Shown here: one piece after another, positions 17,727-26,545 of the stretch | How positions within the stretch are numbered: the first letter of the stretch is position 1 | How the letters are laid out: the number at the start of each line of letters is the position of its first letter | Source of the DNA: Halobacillus karajensis | Lineage (GTDB): Bacteria; Bacillota; Bacilli; Bacillales; Halobacillaceae | Direction: 5' to 3' | DNA length: 64,000 bases | Assembly (NCBI RefSeq): GCF_900108515.1 | Contig: NZ_FNWW01000001.1 | Coordinates: 186,001 to 250,000, forward strand | Notes under the pieces: model-generated | What the model was told of the DNA's origin: nothing | Seen by the model: the letters and a program-made list of their open reading frames with translations, nothing else | The model's database searches: none | Made by a program: the position numbers and the translations under genes

Positions 17727-18773
17727 ATGGAGCTTACTGCTCAGTTAGGGCAAGAAATTATTCATCGCCTATCCAGATACATCGATGTATCCATTAACCT
17801 TATGGATCCAACCGGCAAAATCGTCGCCAGCACCGATCGTTCTCGGGTCAACCAAATTCATGGGGGTGCCCAATCAGTTATTCACACATTAGAGGCACAA
17901 AAAATCAGACCAGAAGATTGCCGCCATTTTCCCAATACAAAGCCCGGTATGAATTTACCTATTTTCCATCGAGGTGAACTTGCAGGGGTAGTGGGCTTAA
18001 CAGGTGACCCTAATGAGGTCTTTCAAGCAGCAGGCATGACACAAGGTTCCGTAGAAATTGCATTAGACCAGCTCTATATCCAAAAGCAGAGCTTTTATCA
18101 GGAAAGACAATGGAACCACTGGTTCCACCGCCTGATGAGCTTTGAAGATACAGATAAGTTAGAAAAAGAAGCTCTCTATGCTTTACGGACAGACGTAAAG
18201 AAAACATGGCAAGTGATGGTTTTTCAAACGGACGCCCCTTATGACCTAACGGAAAACCTTCGACTGCAAACTGGACCAAAAGAACTGGACCCACTATTTA
18301 TCCTCCCTTACCAAGAAAATTTGGTGGTTATGCCCCTTCCCTTCGGCAAAAGCCATCCCAATTTGAAGGTAGAGGCACCTGCAGCTATCGGCGAACCTGG
18401 GTATAATGCTAAAGGGATCCGGACCTCTTTTGAACAGGCCAAACAATCAATAGACATAGCAGGGAAAAAAGGGACCGTTGCTTACAGTGCTTCCCTAAAA
18501 ATGGAACGCCTTCTTGCAAACATTGCAGACGAAACATATCACGATGTGACAGACCCATACACTAATCGTTTGAATCGGTTAGAGAGGGCTTATTTACGAA
18601 CATTACAAGCATATTTTAACCATGACTTAAAAATAAACCGAACAGCTGAGCACCTGCACATCCACCGAAATACACTCAACTATCGCCTGGATCAAATCTA
18701 TAAAAAAGTTGGATTAGATGCGCGAAAATTTAAGGATGCTGTTTTACTCCAAAGCATTTTAATCAACCTGTAA
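17727..18773 (+). CDS. cdaR: CdaR-family sugar-diacid/glycerate regulator
   Basis: 348 aa. The N-terminal putative sugar-diacid recognition domain (residues 5-135, with RYIDVSINLMDPTGKIVAST) and the C-terminal PucR-type helix-turn-helix (about 300-340, HIHRNTLNYRLDQIYKK) are both clear. AAAAAAGGAGGG precedes the ATG. In E. coli CdaR (SdaR) activates glucarate, galactarate and glycerate genes in response to glycerate. Here it stands before a glycerate kinase and a GntP permease. A perfect palindrome just past its stop (18775-18790) is a candidate binding site. Confidence 0.9.
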   Translation: MELTAQLGQEIIHRLSRYIDVSINLMDPTGKIVASTDRSRVNQIHGGAQSVIHTLEAQKIRPEDCRHFPNTKPGMNLPIFHRGELAGVVGLTGDPNEVFQAAGMTQGSVEIALDQLYIQKQSFYQERQWNHWFHRLMSFEDTDKLEKEALYALRTDVKKTWQVMVFQTDAPYDLTENLRLQTGPKELDPLFILPYQENLVVMPLPFGKSHPNLKVEAPAAIGEPGYNAKGIRTSFEQAKQSIDIAGKKGTVAYSASLKMERLLANIADETYHDVTDPYTNRLNRLERAYLRTLQAYFNHDLKINRTAEHLHIHRNTLNYRLDQIYKKVGLDARKFKDAVLLQSILINL

Positions 18774-18774
18774 T

Positions 18775-18790
18775 TTGTGCATTTGCACAA
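18775..18790. promoter_or_regulatory. Candidate CdaR operator
   Basis: Perfect inverted repeat TTGTGC-ATTT-GCACAA, two bases after the cdaR stop and about 100 bases before the glycerate kinase start. Its only clear client is the glxK-gntP transcript. The binding protein is inferred from position. Confidence 0.6.
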
Positions 18791-18804
18791 GTTTACGCTT
18801 ACAT
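18790..18804 (-). promoter_or_regulatory. cre box (CcpA) before glycerate kinase
   Basis: The minus strand reads ATGTAAGCGTAAACT, matching every fixed position of the consensus WTGNAANCGNWNNCW. It abuts the candidate CdaR palindrome, so activation and catabolite repression would meet at the same promoter. Confidence 0.65.
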
Positions 18805-18892
18805 TTTTCAGATTCTTTGTTGATTTTATCAATTGTTTTCTTTTGCCATTTACGATTGAATAAAAGTAAGCAGAAAGTAGGGAGGGATCAAC

Positions 18893-20011
18893 ATGAAGGT
18901 CGTTTTTGCACCTGATTCGTATAAAGGGAGCTTATCTTCCATGGAAGTGGCTGAAACCATGGACAAAGCCTTTCAATCCGTCAACCCTCAAGTGGAAACC
19001 ATATTAAAACCGATGGCAGACGGCGGTGAAGGCACATTAGGAGCTTTTTCAAAAGCGGTATCTCATGAGAAAGTTCACTTTTCCTGTACCGGTCCGATGG
19101 GAGAAAGTAGAGACAGCTGGTACTTAATATTAGATCGTAACCGTGCTGTGATCGAAGGAGCTGTGATTGCCGGGTTACCACTGGTCGCTGAGGAGAAACG
19201 TAACCCAGACAATACGACAAGTTATGGGATAGGTGAGGCCATTAAGCATGCACTCGATCATGGCTGTACCGATATACTTGTGGCCATTGGTGGAAGTTCG
19301 ACGAATGATGGCGGGCTTGGGATGCTCCAAGCGCTTGGGATGAAAGCTTATAGTCAGGACGGGAAGGAAGCCGATATCTACGGGCGAGATGTACACAGTA
19401 TTAAAGCCATTGACTTTTCTACACTCGATCATCGTCTCGAAGAAGTCACCATACGAGTGGCTTCAGATGTCGATAACCCGCTCACCGGAAAGAATGGGGC
19501 GAGTTATGTATATGGTCCCCAGAAAGGGGCTACGGAAGCACAGGTGGTTACATATGACCATGCGCTAGAAAACTACGGAAAATTGGTTGAAATTGCATGT
19601 GGGAAAAGTATTATGGAGGTCCCTGGAGCAGGAGCTGCTGGAGGACTGGGTTTTGCCTTTTTATCCATTGGTGCCACACTCCAATCGGGAGCGAAACTCG
19701 TTGCAGAAGCTATTCACCTGGACGAAGACATCCAACAAGCTGATTACGTCATAACTGGAGAAGGGCAAAGTGATGCACAGACATTGTTTGGAAAAGCGCC
19801 CGGTTATGTAGCCGATCTTGCAAACAAATACAAAAAGCCTGTCATTCTAATCTCCGGTGGATTAGGAGAGGAATACACACAGTTAAACACTGTTTTTACA
19901 AGTTGTTTCTCAATCACCCCTGCACCGACACTATTGGAAGATAGCTTAAAAAACGCGGAAGATTACCTATTTCAAACCACTGTACAGATTGCAAGATTAT
20001 TATCCATATAA
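18893..20011 (+). CDS. glxK: Glycerate kinase (GlxK/GarK family)
   Basis: 372 aa, family length. It phosphorylates D-glycerate with ATP, yielding 2-phosphoglycerate in this family, which feeds lower glycolysis. Signatures are VVFAPDSYKGSLSS at the N-terminus, PMADGGEGT, AIGGSSTNDGGLGML and the ITGEGQSDAQTLFGKAP motif. GGGAGGG precedes the ATG. The gntP permease starts 13 bases after its stop. The order cdaR-glxK-gntP points to uptake and use of glycerate or a related sugar acid. Confidence 0.95.
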   Translation: MKVVFAPDSYKGSLSSMEVAETMDKAFQSVNPQVETILKPMADGGEGTLGAFSKAVSHEKVHFSCTGPMGESRDSWYLILDRNRAVIEGAVIAGLPLVAEEKRNPDNTTSYGIGEAIKHALDHGCTDILVAIGGSSTNDGGLGMLQALGMKAYSQDGKEADIYGRDVHSIKAIDFSTLDHRLEEVTIRVASDVDNPLTGKNGASYVYGPQKGATEAQVVTYDHALENYGKLVEIACGKSIMEVPGAGAAGGLGFAFLSIGATLQSGAKLVAEAIHLDEDIQQADYVITGEGQSDAQTLFGKAPGYVADLANKYKKPVILISGGLGEEYTQLNTVFTSCFSITPAPTLLEDSLKNAEDYLFQTTVQIARLLSI

Positions 20012-20024
20012 AAGGAGTGGAATC

Positions 20025-21383
20025 ATGGAAGGTTTCGGACTTGTTCTTATCATCGTTTTAGGCGTTTTATTTGTCATTTTTGCAACAGCTAAATTCAACC
20101 TGCACCCTTTCTTGTCTTTATTAATCTCCGCTTTTGCCATAGGAATTTTATCCGGCATGCCCCTTAATGAAGTAGTCGAAGCTGTCAACGGCGGTTTCGG
20201 AGGATTAATGGGGGGAATCGGACTCGTAATCGTCTTTGGTACCATTATTGGTGTTATTTTGGAAAATTCTGGAGCAGCCTTACGTATGGCAGAAGTCGTC
20301 TTACGAATCGTTGGTGAAAAACGTCCCCAGCTCGCGATGAGTGCCATCGGTAGTATCGTCAGTATACCTGTATTCTGTGATTCAGGTTATGTTATTTTAT
20401 CCTCTTTAAAGAAAGCGCTTGCAAATAAAACGAAAGTAACGGTCGCCTCGATGGCTATTGCTCTTTCCACGGGTTTATTTGCTACGCACACCTTAGTCCC
20501 GCCGACCCCAGGACCTATTGCAGCTGCAGGTAACATAGGAGCACAAAATTATTTAGGAACCGTTATTTTATTCGGGATCATTGTTGCTGTTCCAGCCATC
20601 CTGATGGGTTACATATGGGCAATCAAAGCAGGTCAAAATATTCATATAAGTAATAAAGAAGATGATCACTTGTATGATTATGATGAAGTCGTCAGCAGCT
20701 TTGGTGATATGCCGTCCGCTACTAAATCCTTTGCCCCGATTTTAGTGCCTATTCTATTGATCGCTTTTAGTTCAATCATTACATTTGCAGGTTGGGAAGG
20801 GGCGATTTTTTCTTTTTTCCTCTTCTTAGGTTCTCCCGTTGTAGCATTGCTTGTTGGTGTCCTGATTGCATTCACCCTTCTTCCAAAATATGATGAAGAA
20901 ACGTTAACCAAATGGGTAGGAATAGGCATTAAGGAGTCCGCTCCCATCCTTCTTATTACTGGAGCGGGTGGCGCATTCGGTTCTGTCATCAGCTCTACAA
21001 GTATTGCGGATTTAATTAAAGGAATAGCTGGGAATGAAGTCGCTATTGGAGCCGTATTTATATTCATACCATTTATCATCGCAGCCGCTCTTAAGAGTGC
21101 TCAAGGCTCATCGACAGCAGCCATCGTCATTACATCTACCTTAATTGCACCATTGCTGCCTCAGATTGGAATCGAAGGAGCAGTCCCGCTCTCCCTTGTT
21201 GTTATGGCGGTCGGAGCAGGCGCTATGGTTGTTTCTCATGTAAACGATAGTTACTTTTGGGTAGTAAAAGAATTCAGCGGGATGTCCATTACACAAGCCT
21301 ACAAAGCCCAAACGATGGGTACACTCCTGCAGGGATTAACTGCTATTGTTGTAACATCGATTCTCTGGTTCATTCTAGTTTGA
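20025..21383 (+). CDS. GntP-family sugar-acid permease
   Basis: 452 aa proton-coupled permease with about twelve membrane segments. Family signatures are AVNGGFGGLMGGIGLVIVFG, PVFCDSGYVILSSL, THTLVPPTPGPIAAAGNIGA and the C-terminal ALKSAQGSSTAA and SHVNDSYFW motifs. The ATG at 20025 is preceded by AAAGGAGTGG. As partner of a glycerate kinase it most likely imports D-glycerate, although GntP proteins also carry gluconate. It ends at a strong terminator. Confidence 0.93.
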   Translation: MEGFGLVLIIVLGVLFVIFATAKFNLHPFLSLLISAFAIGILSGMPLNEVVEAVNGGFGGLMGGIGLVIVFGTIIGVILENSGAALRMAEVVLRIVGEKRPQLAMSAIGSIVSIPVFCDSGYVILSSLKKALANKTKVTVASMAIALSTGLFATHTLVPPTPGPIAAAGNIGAQNYLGTVILFGIIVAVPAILMGYIWAIKAGQNIHISNKEDDHLYDYDEVVSSFGDMPSATKSFAPILVPILLIAFSSIITFAGWEGAIFSFFLFLGSPVVALLVGVLIAFTLLPKYDEETLTKWVGIGIKESAPILLITGAGGAFGSVISSTSIADLIKGIAGNEVAIGAVFIFIPFIIAAALKSAQGSSTAAIVITSTLIAPLLPQIGIEGAVPLSLVVMAVGAGAMVVSHVNDSYFWVVKEFSGMSITQAYKAQTMGTLLQGLTAIVVTSILWFILV

Positions 21384-21385
21384 CT

Positions 21386-21424
21386 AAAAAGGGACGACCT
21401 CTCGAAAGGTCGTCTCTTTCCCTT
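21386..21424 (+). terminator. Terminator of the cdaR-glxK-gntP region
   Basis: GACGACCT (21393-21400) pairs with AGGTCGTC (21407-21414), extended outwards by A-T pairs, and followed by CTCTTTCCC. Confidence 0.85.
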
Positions 21425-21845
21425 ACCTTAGTATGATTACATAACCCAAAATATCAATAAACGAAGTTATACCCAAACTGGCAAAGGAAAAATGAGCACC
21501 CAAGTGAGTCCTTGAAAAAAGCGCACATCCTATTTTCTTCCTATCACCCTTCTTGGTGACAGGATGGCCATTATAGAAGCAAACGTTACTCGATCAAGAA
21601 TATTTCACAAAAACAGACATGTATTTCCCAGGTAATAATCATTTCGCTATTTCCCTACAAAATCAGGGATTATCCATAACCTGAAGCAGTCAACATGCTA
21701 GTAACGAATGAAGGGCGCCTTTCTGACAGAAGAGTGAAAGCCTCCCTCGAGTTAGAGCTCTATAGCCACTATCCCCACAGGCTAAATCATTCGCTTACAG
21801 AAGAAGACAAGATTTAAAAGCCCATTCATAATACGATATCAATAG
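21425..21845. other. 420 bases without an identifiable gene
   Basis: No homology I can name on either strand. One short open frame at 21695-21817 (40 codons, with LSDRRVKASLELELYSHYPH) has no ribosome site and may be a decayed gene fragment. No repeat, RNA element or transposon end was recognised. Confidence 0.4.
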
Positions 21846-21872
21846 AAAAAGCCACTCCAAAAAGAGCGGCTT
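21846..21872 (-). terminator. Terminator of the LCP gene
   Basis: Minus strand AAGCCGCTC and GAGTGGCTT pair across TTTTTG, followed by TTTCTATT. The stem starts at the stop codon of the LCP gene. Confidence 0.75.
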
Positions 21873-22812
21873 AGGAATTATAATCTAGTATCATCTCACG
21901 TACCTCTTGCACTTCCTGATCAGGAACTTCCAAGTAGTAGATTCCACCAATCTTAGTTCCTGTACCTGTCATCTGGTAAGTAGATAGATTTTCTCTTGCA
22001 TCACTATAGTTCTTCATCAAATCCTGCATTGTGCTGAAGTTCATATTAGTGGAAACATTCTTGCCAAGGACATCCATGACATCATCGATTTTGTTAATCG
22101 ATCCGACGTTCATCCCTTTATCTACGATCCCCTGGATGACTTTGCGTTGACGTTCATTACGCCCCATATCTCCTTTTGGATCATCATAACGCATACGAAC
22201 ATAACCAAGGGCTTCTTTACCATTCATGGTCAGTTCACCTTTTTTATAATGGAAATTGTCTTTTCCATACCATTCAATTTCATTCTGGATTGTTATGCCT
22301 CCAACGGCATCAACCATTTCTTCCAGACCTTCCATGTTTACCTGTACATAGTAATCAAGGTCTATATCAAGAAAGTTCTCGACTGTCAGAATGGCCATAT
22401 CAGCTCCACCAAAGGCGTAAGCATGATTGATTTTATCAAGAGTTCCTGCGTGCGCAGAATCTCCCACCATTTCAGTACGTGTGTCACGAGGGATACTAAT
22501 CATTTGGCTGCGGTTATTGTTGGGATCAAGAGACAAAACCATTAATGCATCGGATCGTCCTGAATCCCCTGCCCTCTCGTCGACACCCATTAATAAAATA
22601 TTAAGAGGCTCCCGTTCTTTCCTCTTTTTCTCCGTCACTTTATGATCGATCGAGGCTACTTGTTTATGCATCTTCGAGTCTACAGTACTCTTTGCCCCAC
22701 TATAAAGAGAGTACGCGTAAACTCCTGCCGGAACCAATAATAAGATCAATAAAACAAGCGAGACTTTCCACCATCTTCCCTTCTTTTTCTTATGCTTTTG
22801 AGAACGACTCAT
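21871..22812 (-). CDS. LytR-CpsA-Psr (LCP) family cell-wall glycopolymer transferase
   Basis: 313 aa. A very basic cytoplasmic tail (KHKKKKGRWWK), one membrane helix (about residues 18-40) and an extracellular LCP domain follow in order. The pyrophosphate/lipid-binding arginines and aspartates lie in ILLMGVDER, RSDALMVLSLD and ISIPRDTRTE, with GYVRMRYDDPKGDMGRNERQ further on. LCP proteins (TagTUV) transfer wall teichoic acid or other polymers from a lipid carrier to peptidoglycan. The ATG at 22812 is chosen by spacing to GGAG; a GTG at 22824 is also possible. It has its own terminator and stands alone. Confidence 0.92.
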   Translation of the reverse strand: MSRSQKHKKKKGRWWKVSLVLLILLLVPAGVYAYSLYSGAKSTVDSKMHKQVASIDHKVTEKKRKEREPLNILLMGVDERAGDSGRSDALMVLSLDPNNNRSQMISIPRDTRTEMVGDSAHAGTLDKINHAYAFGGADMAILTVENFLDIDLDYYVQVNMEGLEEMVDAVGGITIQNEIEWYGKDNFHYKKGELTMNGKEALGYVRMRYDDPKGDMGRNERQRKVIQGIVDKGMNVGSINKIDDVMDVLGKNVSTNMNFSTMQDLMKNYSDARENLSTYQMTGTGTKIGGIYYLEVPDQEVQEVREMILDYNS

Positions 22813-23124
22813 CTTCCGTTTCACTCCATCTTTTAAGAAAATCTATCTCTATTATATAGTCAACATCCTCTACTTACAATTATATAAGGATAAAATTCTA
22901 TTACGAATGATTAATTTCAACAAAATTTTACAGCCAATAGTATAATCTATTTATATAATTTCTTGATTACTCTGAATCATCGTTAAAAGGACAATAAACC
23001 ACCCTATTCTCTTTTCTCCACCAGGATACGGGACAGAAGGGACTTCACTTGAATGAGGTGGGAGCGGATCAATCATAAAGCTTCCACGTCCTTTTTTAAA
23101 TCGTGCTCTTTTTTTATGGAAAAA
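22813..23124. other. Intergenic region between the LCP gene and gnd
   Basis: About 310 bases. It is very AT-rich near 22850-22970, where the LCP promoter must lie, and more GC-rich at 23000-23100. No gene, repeat or RNA element was recognised; frames spanning it run into gnd on its own strand and are not convincing. Confidence 0.4.
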
Positions 23125-23160
23125 CAAAAAGCGCACCCTTGAAGAGGGTTGCGCTTTGTT
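23125..23160 (-). terminator. Terminator of zwf-gnd
   Basis: Minus strand AAAGCGCAACCCT pairs with AGGGTGCGCTTT (one bulged base), followed by TTGTTTTTC. It lies just past the gnd stop. Confidence 0.88.
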
Positions 23161-23164
23161 GTTA

Positions 23165-24577
23165 TTAGCCATTGATCCAGTCCGTGTGGAAAGTACCTTC
23201 TTTATCAATACGCTGATAGGTGTGGGCACCAAAATAGTCGCGCTGGGCTTGCAGCAGGTTAGCTGGAAGCTTGGCCGTACGATAGCTGTCATAATAAGCG
23301 AGTGCGCTTGAAAACGCTGGTACTGGAACACCATGTTGGATGGCAAGAGCAAGCGTTTCGCGCAGCTCTTTTTGATAGGATGTTGCGATATCCTGGAAGT
23401 ATGGATCCAGAAGCAGGTTCGTCAAGCTCTCGTCTTTGTCATAGGCATCTTTAATCTTCTGCAGGAACTGAGCACGGATGATGCAGCCACCACGGAAGTT
23501 CATGGCGATATCCCCATATTGAAGATCCCAGCCTTTTTCTTCCGATTGGGCACGCATTTGAGCAAAGCCTTGAGCGTAGGAACAGATTTTACTCATGTAC
23601 AACGCTTTACGAAGGGATTCGATCACTTCTTCTTTACTGCCGTTAAACGTGATTTCAGGACCTGTCAGGTATTGGCTTGCTTTCTGGCGCTCTTCTTTCA
23701 TCGCAGAGATAAAACGTGAGAATACAGATTCTGTGATAATTGGAAGTGGGACGCCAAGGTCAAGGGCACTCTTACTTGTCCATTTCCCTGTTCCTTTTTG
23801 ACCTGCCGTATCAAGAATAACTTCGACAAGCGGTTTGCCTGTTTCTTCATCCACTTTTGTGAAGATATCTGCTGTAATTTCAATCAAATAGCTGTCAAGT
23901 TCGCCTTCGTTCCACTCTTTGAACACTTCGTGAAGTTCTTGAGCAGAAAGGCCAAGAATGTTCTTCATGATGAAGTACGCTTCACAAATCAGCTGCATGT
24001 CCCCATACTCAATACCGTTGTGGACCATTTTTACATAGTGGCCCGCTCCACCTCGACCCATATACGCTGCACATGCAGTGCCTTCTACATTAGCTGCAAT
24101 CGCATCAAAAATCGGTTTTACTTCCGCATATGCTTCACTCGGGCCGCCTGGCATTATGGAAGGTCCTTTTCGAGCCCCTTCTTCCCCGCCAGAGAATCCT
24201 GTTCCAATGAAGTGTATGCCTTTTTCTTCTAAGTACTTGCCACGACGTTCGGTATCTTCATAATACGTGTTTCCACCATCAATCAACATGTCGCCTTCTT
24301 CCAAATGTGGCACAAGACTTTCGATGACTTTATCCGTTGTTTCTCCAGCTTTCACCATCATCAAGATTTTGCGTGGCTTTTCAAGAGAGGATACAAACTC
24401 CTCTGCACTATAAGCACCTGAGATGTTACCTGTGTTTTCATTGTTCCCAACCAATTCGTCTACACGGTCTGTCCAGTAATCGTAGACAGACACGGTGTAG
24501 CCATTATCATGGATGTTAAGGGCTAAGTTTGCACCCATAACCCCTAAACCGATAACTCCAATATTCTGCTTGTCCAT
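23165..24577 (-). CDS. gnd: 6-phosphogluconate dehydrogenase, decarboxylating
   Basis: 470 aa cytoplasmic enzyme making ribulose-5-phosphate, CO2 and NAD(P)H from 6-phosphogluconate. The Rossmann motif is [17 protein letters not shown] near the N-terminus. Catalytic regions are [21 protein letters not shown] and [20 protein letters not shown], and the C-terminal [11 protein letters not shown] is the substrate-binding tail of the partner subunit. The start at 24577 follows AAAGGA; it lies 39 bases after zwf, so both oxidative pentose phosphate enzymes are made from one transcript. Confidence 0.97.
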   Translation of the reverse strand: MDKQNIGVIGLGVMGANLALNIHDNGYTVSVYDYWTDRVDELVGNNENTGNISGAYSAEEFVSSLEKPRKILMMVKAGETTDKVIESLVPHLEEGDMLIDGGNTYYEDTERRGKYLEEKGIHFIGTGFSGGEEGARKGPSIMPGGPSEAYAEVKPIFDAIAANVEGTACAAYMGRGGAGHYVKMVHNGIEYGDMQLICEAYFIMKNILGLSAQELHEVFKEWNEGELDSYLIEITADIFTKVDEETGKPLVEVILDTAGQKGTGKWTSKSALDLGVPLPIITESVFSRFISAMKEERQKASQYLTGPEITFNGSKEEVIESLRKALYMSKICSYAQGFAQMRAQSEEKGWDLQYGDIAMNFRGGCIIRAQFLQKIKDAYDKDESLTNLLLDPYFQDIATSYQKELRETLALAIQHGVPVPAFSSALAYYDSYRTAKLPANLLQAQRDYFGAHTYQRIDKEGTFHTDWING

Positions 24578-24616
24578 GTTCCGATCAATCCTTTCCATTC
24601 TATCTATAAAAATTAT

Positions 24617-26110
24617 TTACCACCATGTAAAGCCATCTTCGTTTAACAGCTTCTCAGCCGCTTCCGGTCCATCAGTACCTGCTTTGTAACCATGAAGGGG
24701 AAGGGTATCATTTTCGAATGCTTCAAGAATTGGCTGTACCCATTTCCAGGAGAGCTCCACTTCACTCCAGTGAGCGAAATACGTAGAGTTTCCAAGCATT
24801 GCATCATTTAAGAGATTCTCATAAGCTTCTGGCTGTGCGTCGAGATTTTTCGAGAAGTTGATGTAGGCAGGTTCGAATTTCTCGTTACCATCATCTTTCA
24901 AGTTGATTCTTAATCCGACGCTTTCGTTCGGGTTAATCTCAATCATCAGAAGGTTGGATACTGCACCTTGAGCATCTTCATCTTCTTCGACTTCGTTCTT
25001 AAATTCAATGATGATTCGTGTTGACTTCTTCTCCAAACGCTTTCCTGTCCGAATATAGAATGGAATCCCTTTCCAATAGTTGTTATCGATATATAATCGA
25101 GCCGCAAAGTACGTATCATTATTGGAATTTTCAGCTACTCCGTCTTCCTCTAAATAGCCTGGAATCGGTTCTGCGTTCATTTCGCCTGCTTCGTACTGTC
25201 CGCGGACGACATGTTGAGGCATCTCATTTTCATCAATCGGGCGTAGAGATTCCATGATCGCTTTCTTCTTCTCTTCAATCTGTTTTGGCGTCAGTTTCTC
25301 AGGGTGGTGAAGCGCCGTCATCATCACTAATTGTAACAGATGATTTTGGACCATATCGCGAATCGCTCCGGCTTTATCGTAATACCCCGCTCTCGTTCCT
25401 ACACCGACGGTTTCACTTGCCGTTATCTGCACGTTTGCAATCTGTTCATGATTCCACAGCGAACTCAAAATCGGGTTCGGACGAATCAATGATTCAAGGT
25501 TCTGGACCATCGGTTTTCCAAGGTAATGGTCAATTCGGAAGATTTCTTCCTCCTGGAAAACTTTTGTTAATTCATCATTCAGGTGACGAGCGGAATGCAA
25601 GTCACTGCCAAATGGCTTCTCAACAATCAGCCGCTTCCACCCCGCCGTATTGGTTATGCCGCTTTCGTGCAGTGATTCAGTAATCGGCTCGACAAGCTTC
25701 GGTGCGACAGATAAATAGAACAAACGATTTTCAGGAACGGAGCGTTCACTTTCCCGCTCTTCGATGAATGCTTTCAAATCCTGATAAGATTCCGTCTTCA
25801 TTGCATCAAAAATGAAGTAGCGGAAGGCCTCTAAAAATTCATCGAGATTCTCTTCCTTTACGTCTCTTCTGGAAAACGTTTCGAGTGACTCCCGAATGAT
25901 GGCATGGAAGTCTTCTTTTGTATAAGGTCTGCGTCCAAGCCCTACGACCGAAAGGGCATGTGGCATTTTCCCTTCAATATATAGGTTATAGAGAGCCGGG
26001 TAAATTTTACGTTTCGCTAAGTCCCCACTGGCTCCGAATAAAACAAACGTCATATCGTCCATCATTTCTACGGTATCGATTCCATGACGTTTCGTGTTGT
26101 GCTGATCCAT
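24617..26110 (-). CDS. zwf: Glucose-6-phosphate 1-dehydrogenase
   Basis: 497 aa. It oxidises glucose-6-phosphate to 6-phosphogluconolactone with NADP. The nucleotide loop is FGASGDLAKRKIYPALY, the active site is RIDHYLGK, and the substrate region is IVEKPFGSDL. AGGAGG lies 11 bases before the ATG at 26110; the open frame continues upstream without a better site. It is the first gene of zwf-gnd; no 6-phosphogluconolactonase gene is adjacent. Confidence 0.97.
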   Translation of the reverse strand: MDQHNTKRHGIDTVEMMDDMTFVLFGASGDLAKRKIYPALYNLYIEGKMPHALSVVGLGRRPYTKEDFHAIIRESLETFSRRDVKEENLDEFLEAFRYFIFDAMKTESYQDLKAFIEERESERSVPENRLFYLSVAPKLVEPITESLHESGITNTAGWKRLIVEKPFGSDLHSARHLNDELTKVFQEEEIFRIDHYLGKPMVQNLESLIRPNPILSSLWNHEQIANVQITASETVGVGTRAGYYDKAGAIRDMVQNHLLQLVMMTALHHPEKLTPKQIEEKKKAIMESLRPIDENEMPQHVVRGQYEAGEMNAEPIPGYLEEDGVAENSNNDTYFAARLYIDNNYWKGIPFYIRTGKRLEKKSTRIIIEFKNEVEEDEDAQGAVSNLLMIEINPNESVGLRINLKDDGNEKFEPAYINFSKNLDAQPEAYENLLNDAMLGNSTYFAHWSEVELSWKWVQPILEAFENDTLPLHGYKAGTDGPEAAEKLLNEDGFTWW

Positions 26111-26506
26111 GATTATGTCAACCTCCTGTACATTTACGCTTTTTTCAGTATAAAACATGAACAATAAATATGTAAGTAAACAGGCTTATATCCAACCAGG
26201 TCCTATTTATTGTTAGCCTCATTGTTACAATTTATCAAATGTGTCGAAAATGTGTATGGTACTATGAAAATTATTTTACTGAAAATTCAATGGTTTTTAA
26301 AGAGACTACAGGAGGCAAACAGCAGGCGTCAGGTCTAATTTCAGCATTGTGGGAGACGTGACGCTTTGTATGTCGACTATACTCTTAGTGTGAGCGTTTT
26401 CCCTTCCAATTGCAACAAAAAGAAAAAATTTTTCATGAATGAGTGAAGGATTAAGGGGGGTAAGGGGGGTTTCTTCCTTTTGCACAATTATCATTCGTTC
26501 AACAAA
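26111..26506. other. Intergenic region between zwf and tctA
   Basis: About 400 bases with no recognised gene. It holds the zwf promoter region (AT-rich, 26150-26290), a weak relative of the dispersed repeat (CCAACCAGGTCC near 26193), and two G6 runs separated by TAA at 26454-26468. No hairpin other than the tctA terminator was found. Confidence 0.4.
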
Positions 26507-26545
26507 ATAAGCCGGACCCTCTTTTTTAAGAGGCGTCCGACTTTT
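26507..26545 (-). terminator. Terminator of tctCBA
   Basis: Minus strand AAGTCGGACGCCTCTT pairs with AAGAGGGTCCGGCTT around AAAA, followed by ATTTTGTTG. It overlaps the tctA stop codon. Confidence 0.85.

Noticed and set aside
20000-20347. Proline-rich open frame antisense to the GntP permease
   Set aside because: Typical mirror of membrane-helix codons; no start signal and no family.
21695-21817. 40-codon open frame in the gap before the LCP gene
   Set aside because: No ribosome site and no homology that I recognise; kept only as a possible decayed fragment in the gap entry.
22951-23352. 133-codon open frame on the minus strand overlapping the end of gnd
   Set aside because: It runs through the gnd terminator and the gnd coding region in another frame, has no ribosome site and no recognisable domain.
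26449-26471. Two G6 runs as a possible G-quadruplex
   Set aside because: Only two long G runs are present; an intramolecular quadruplex needs four, so it is only a curiosity.
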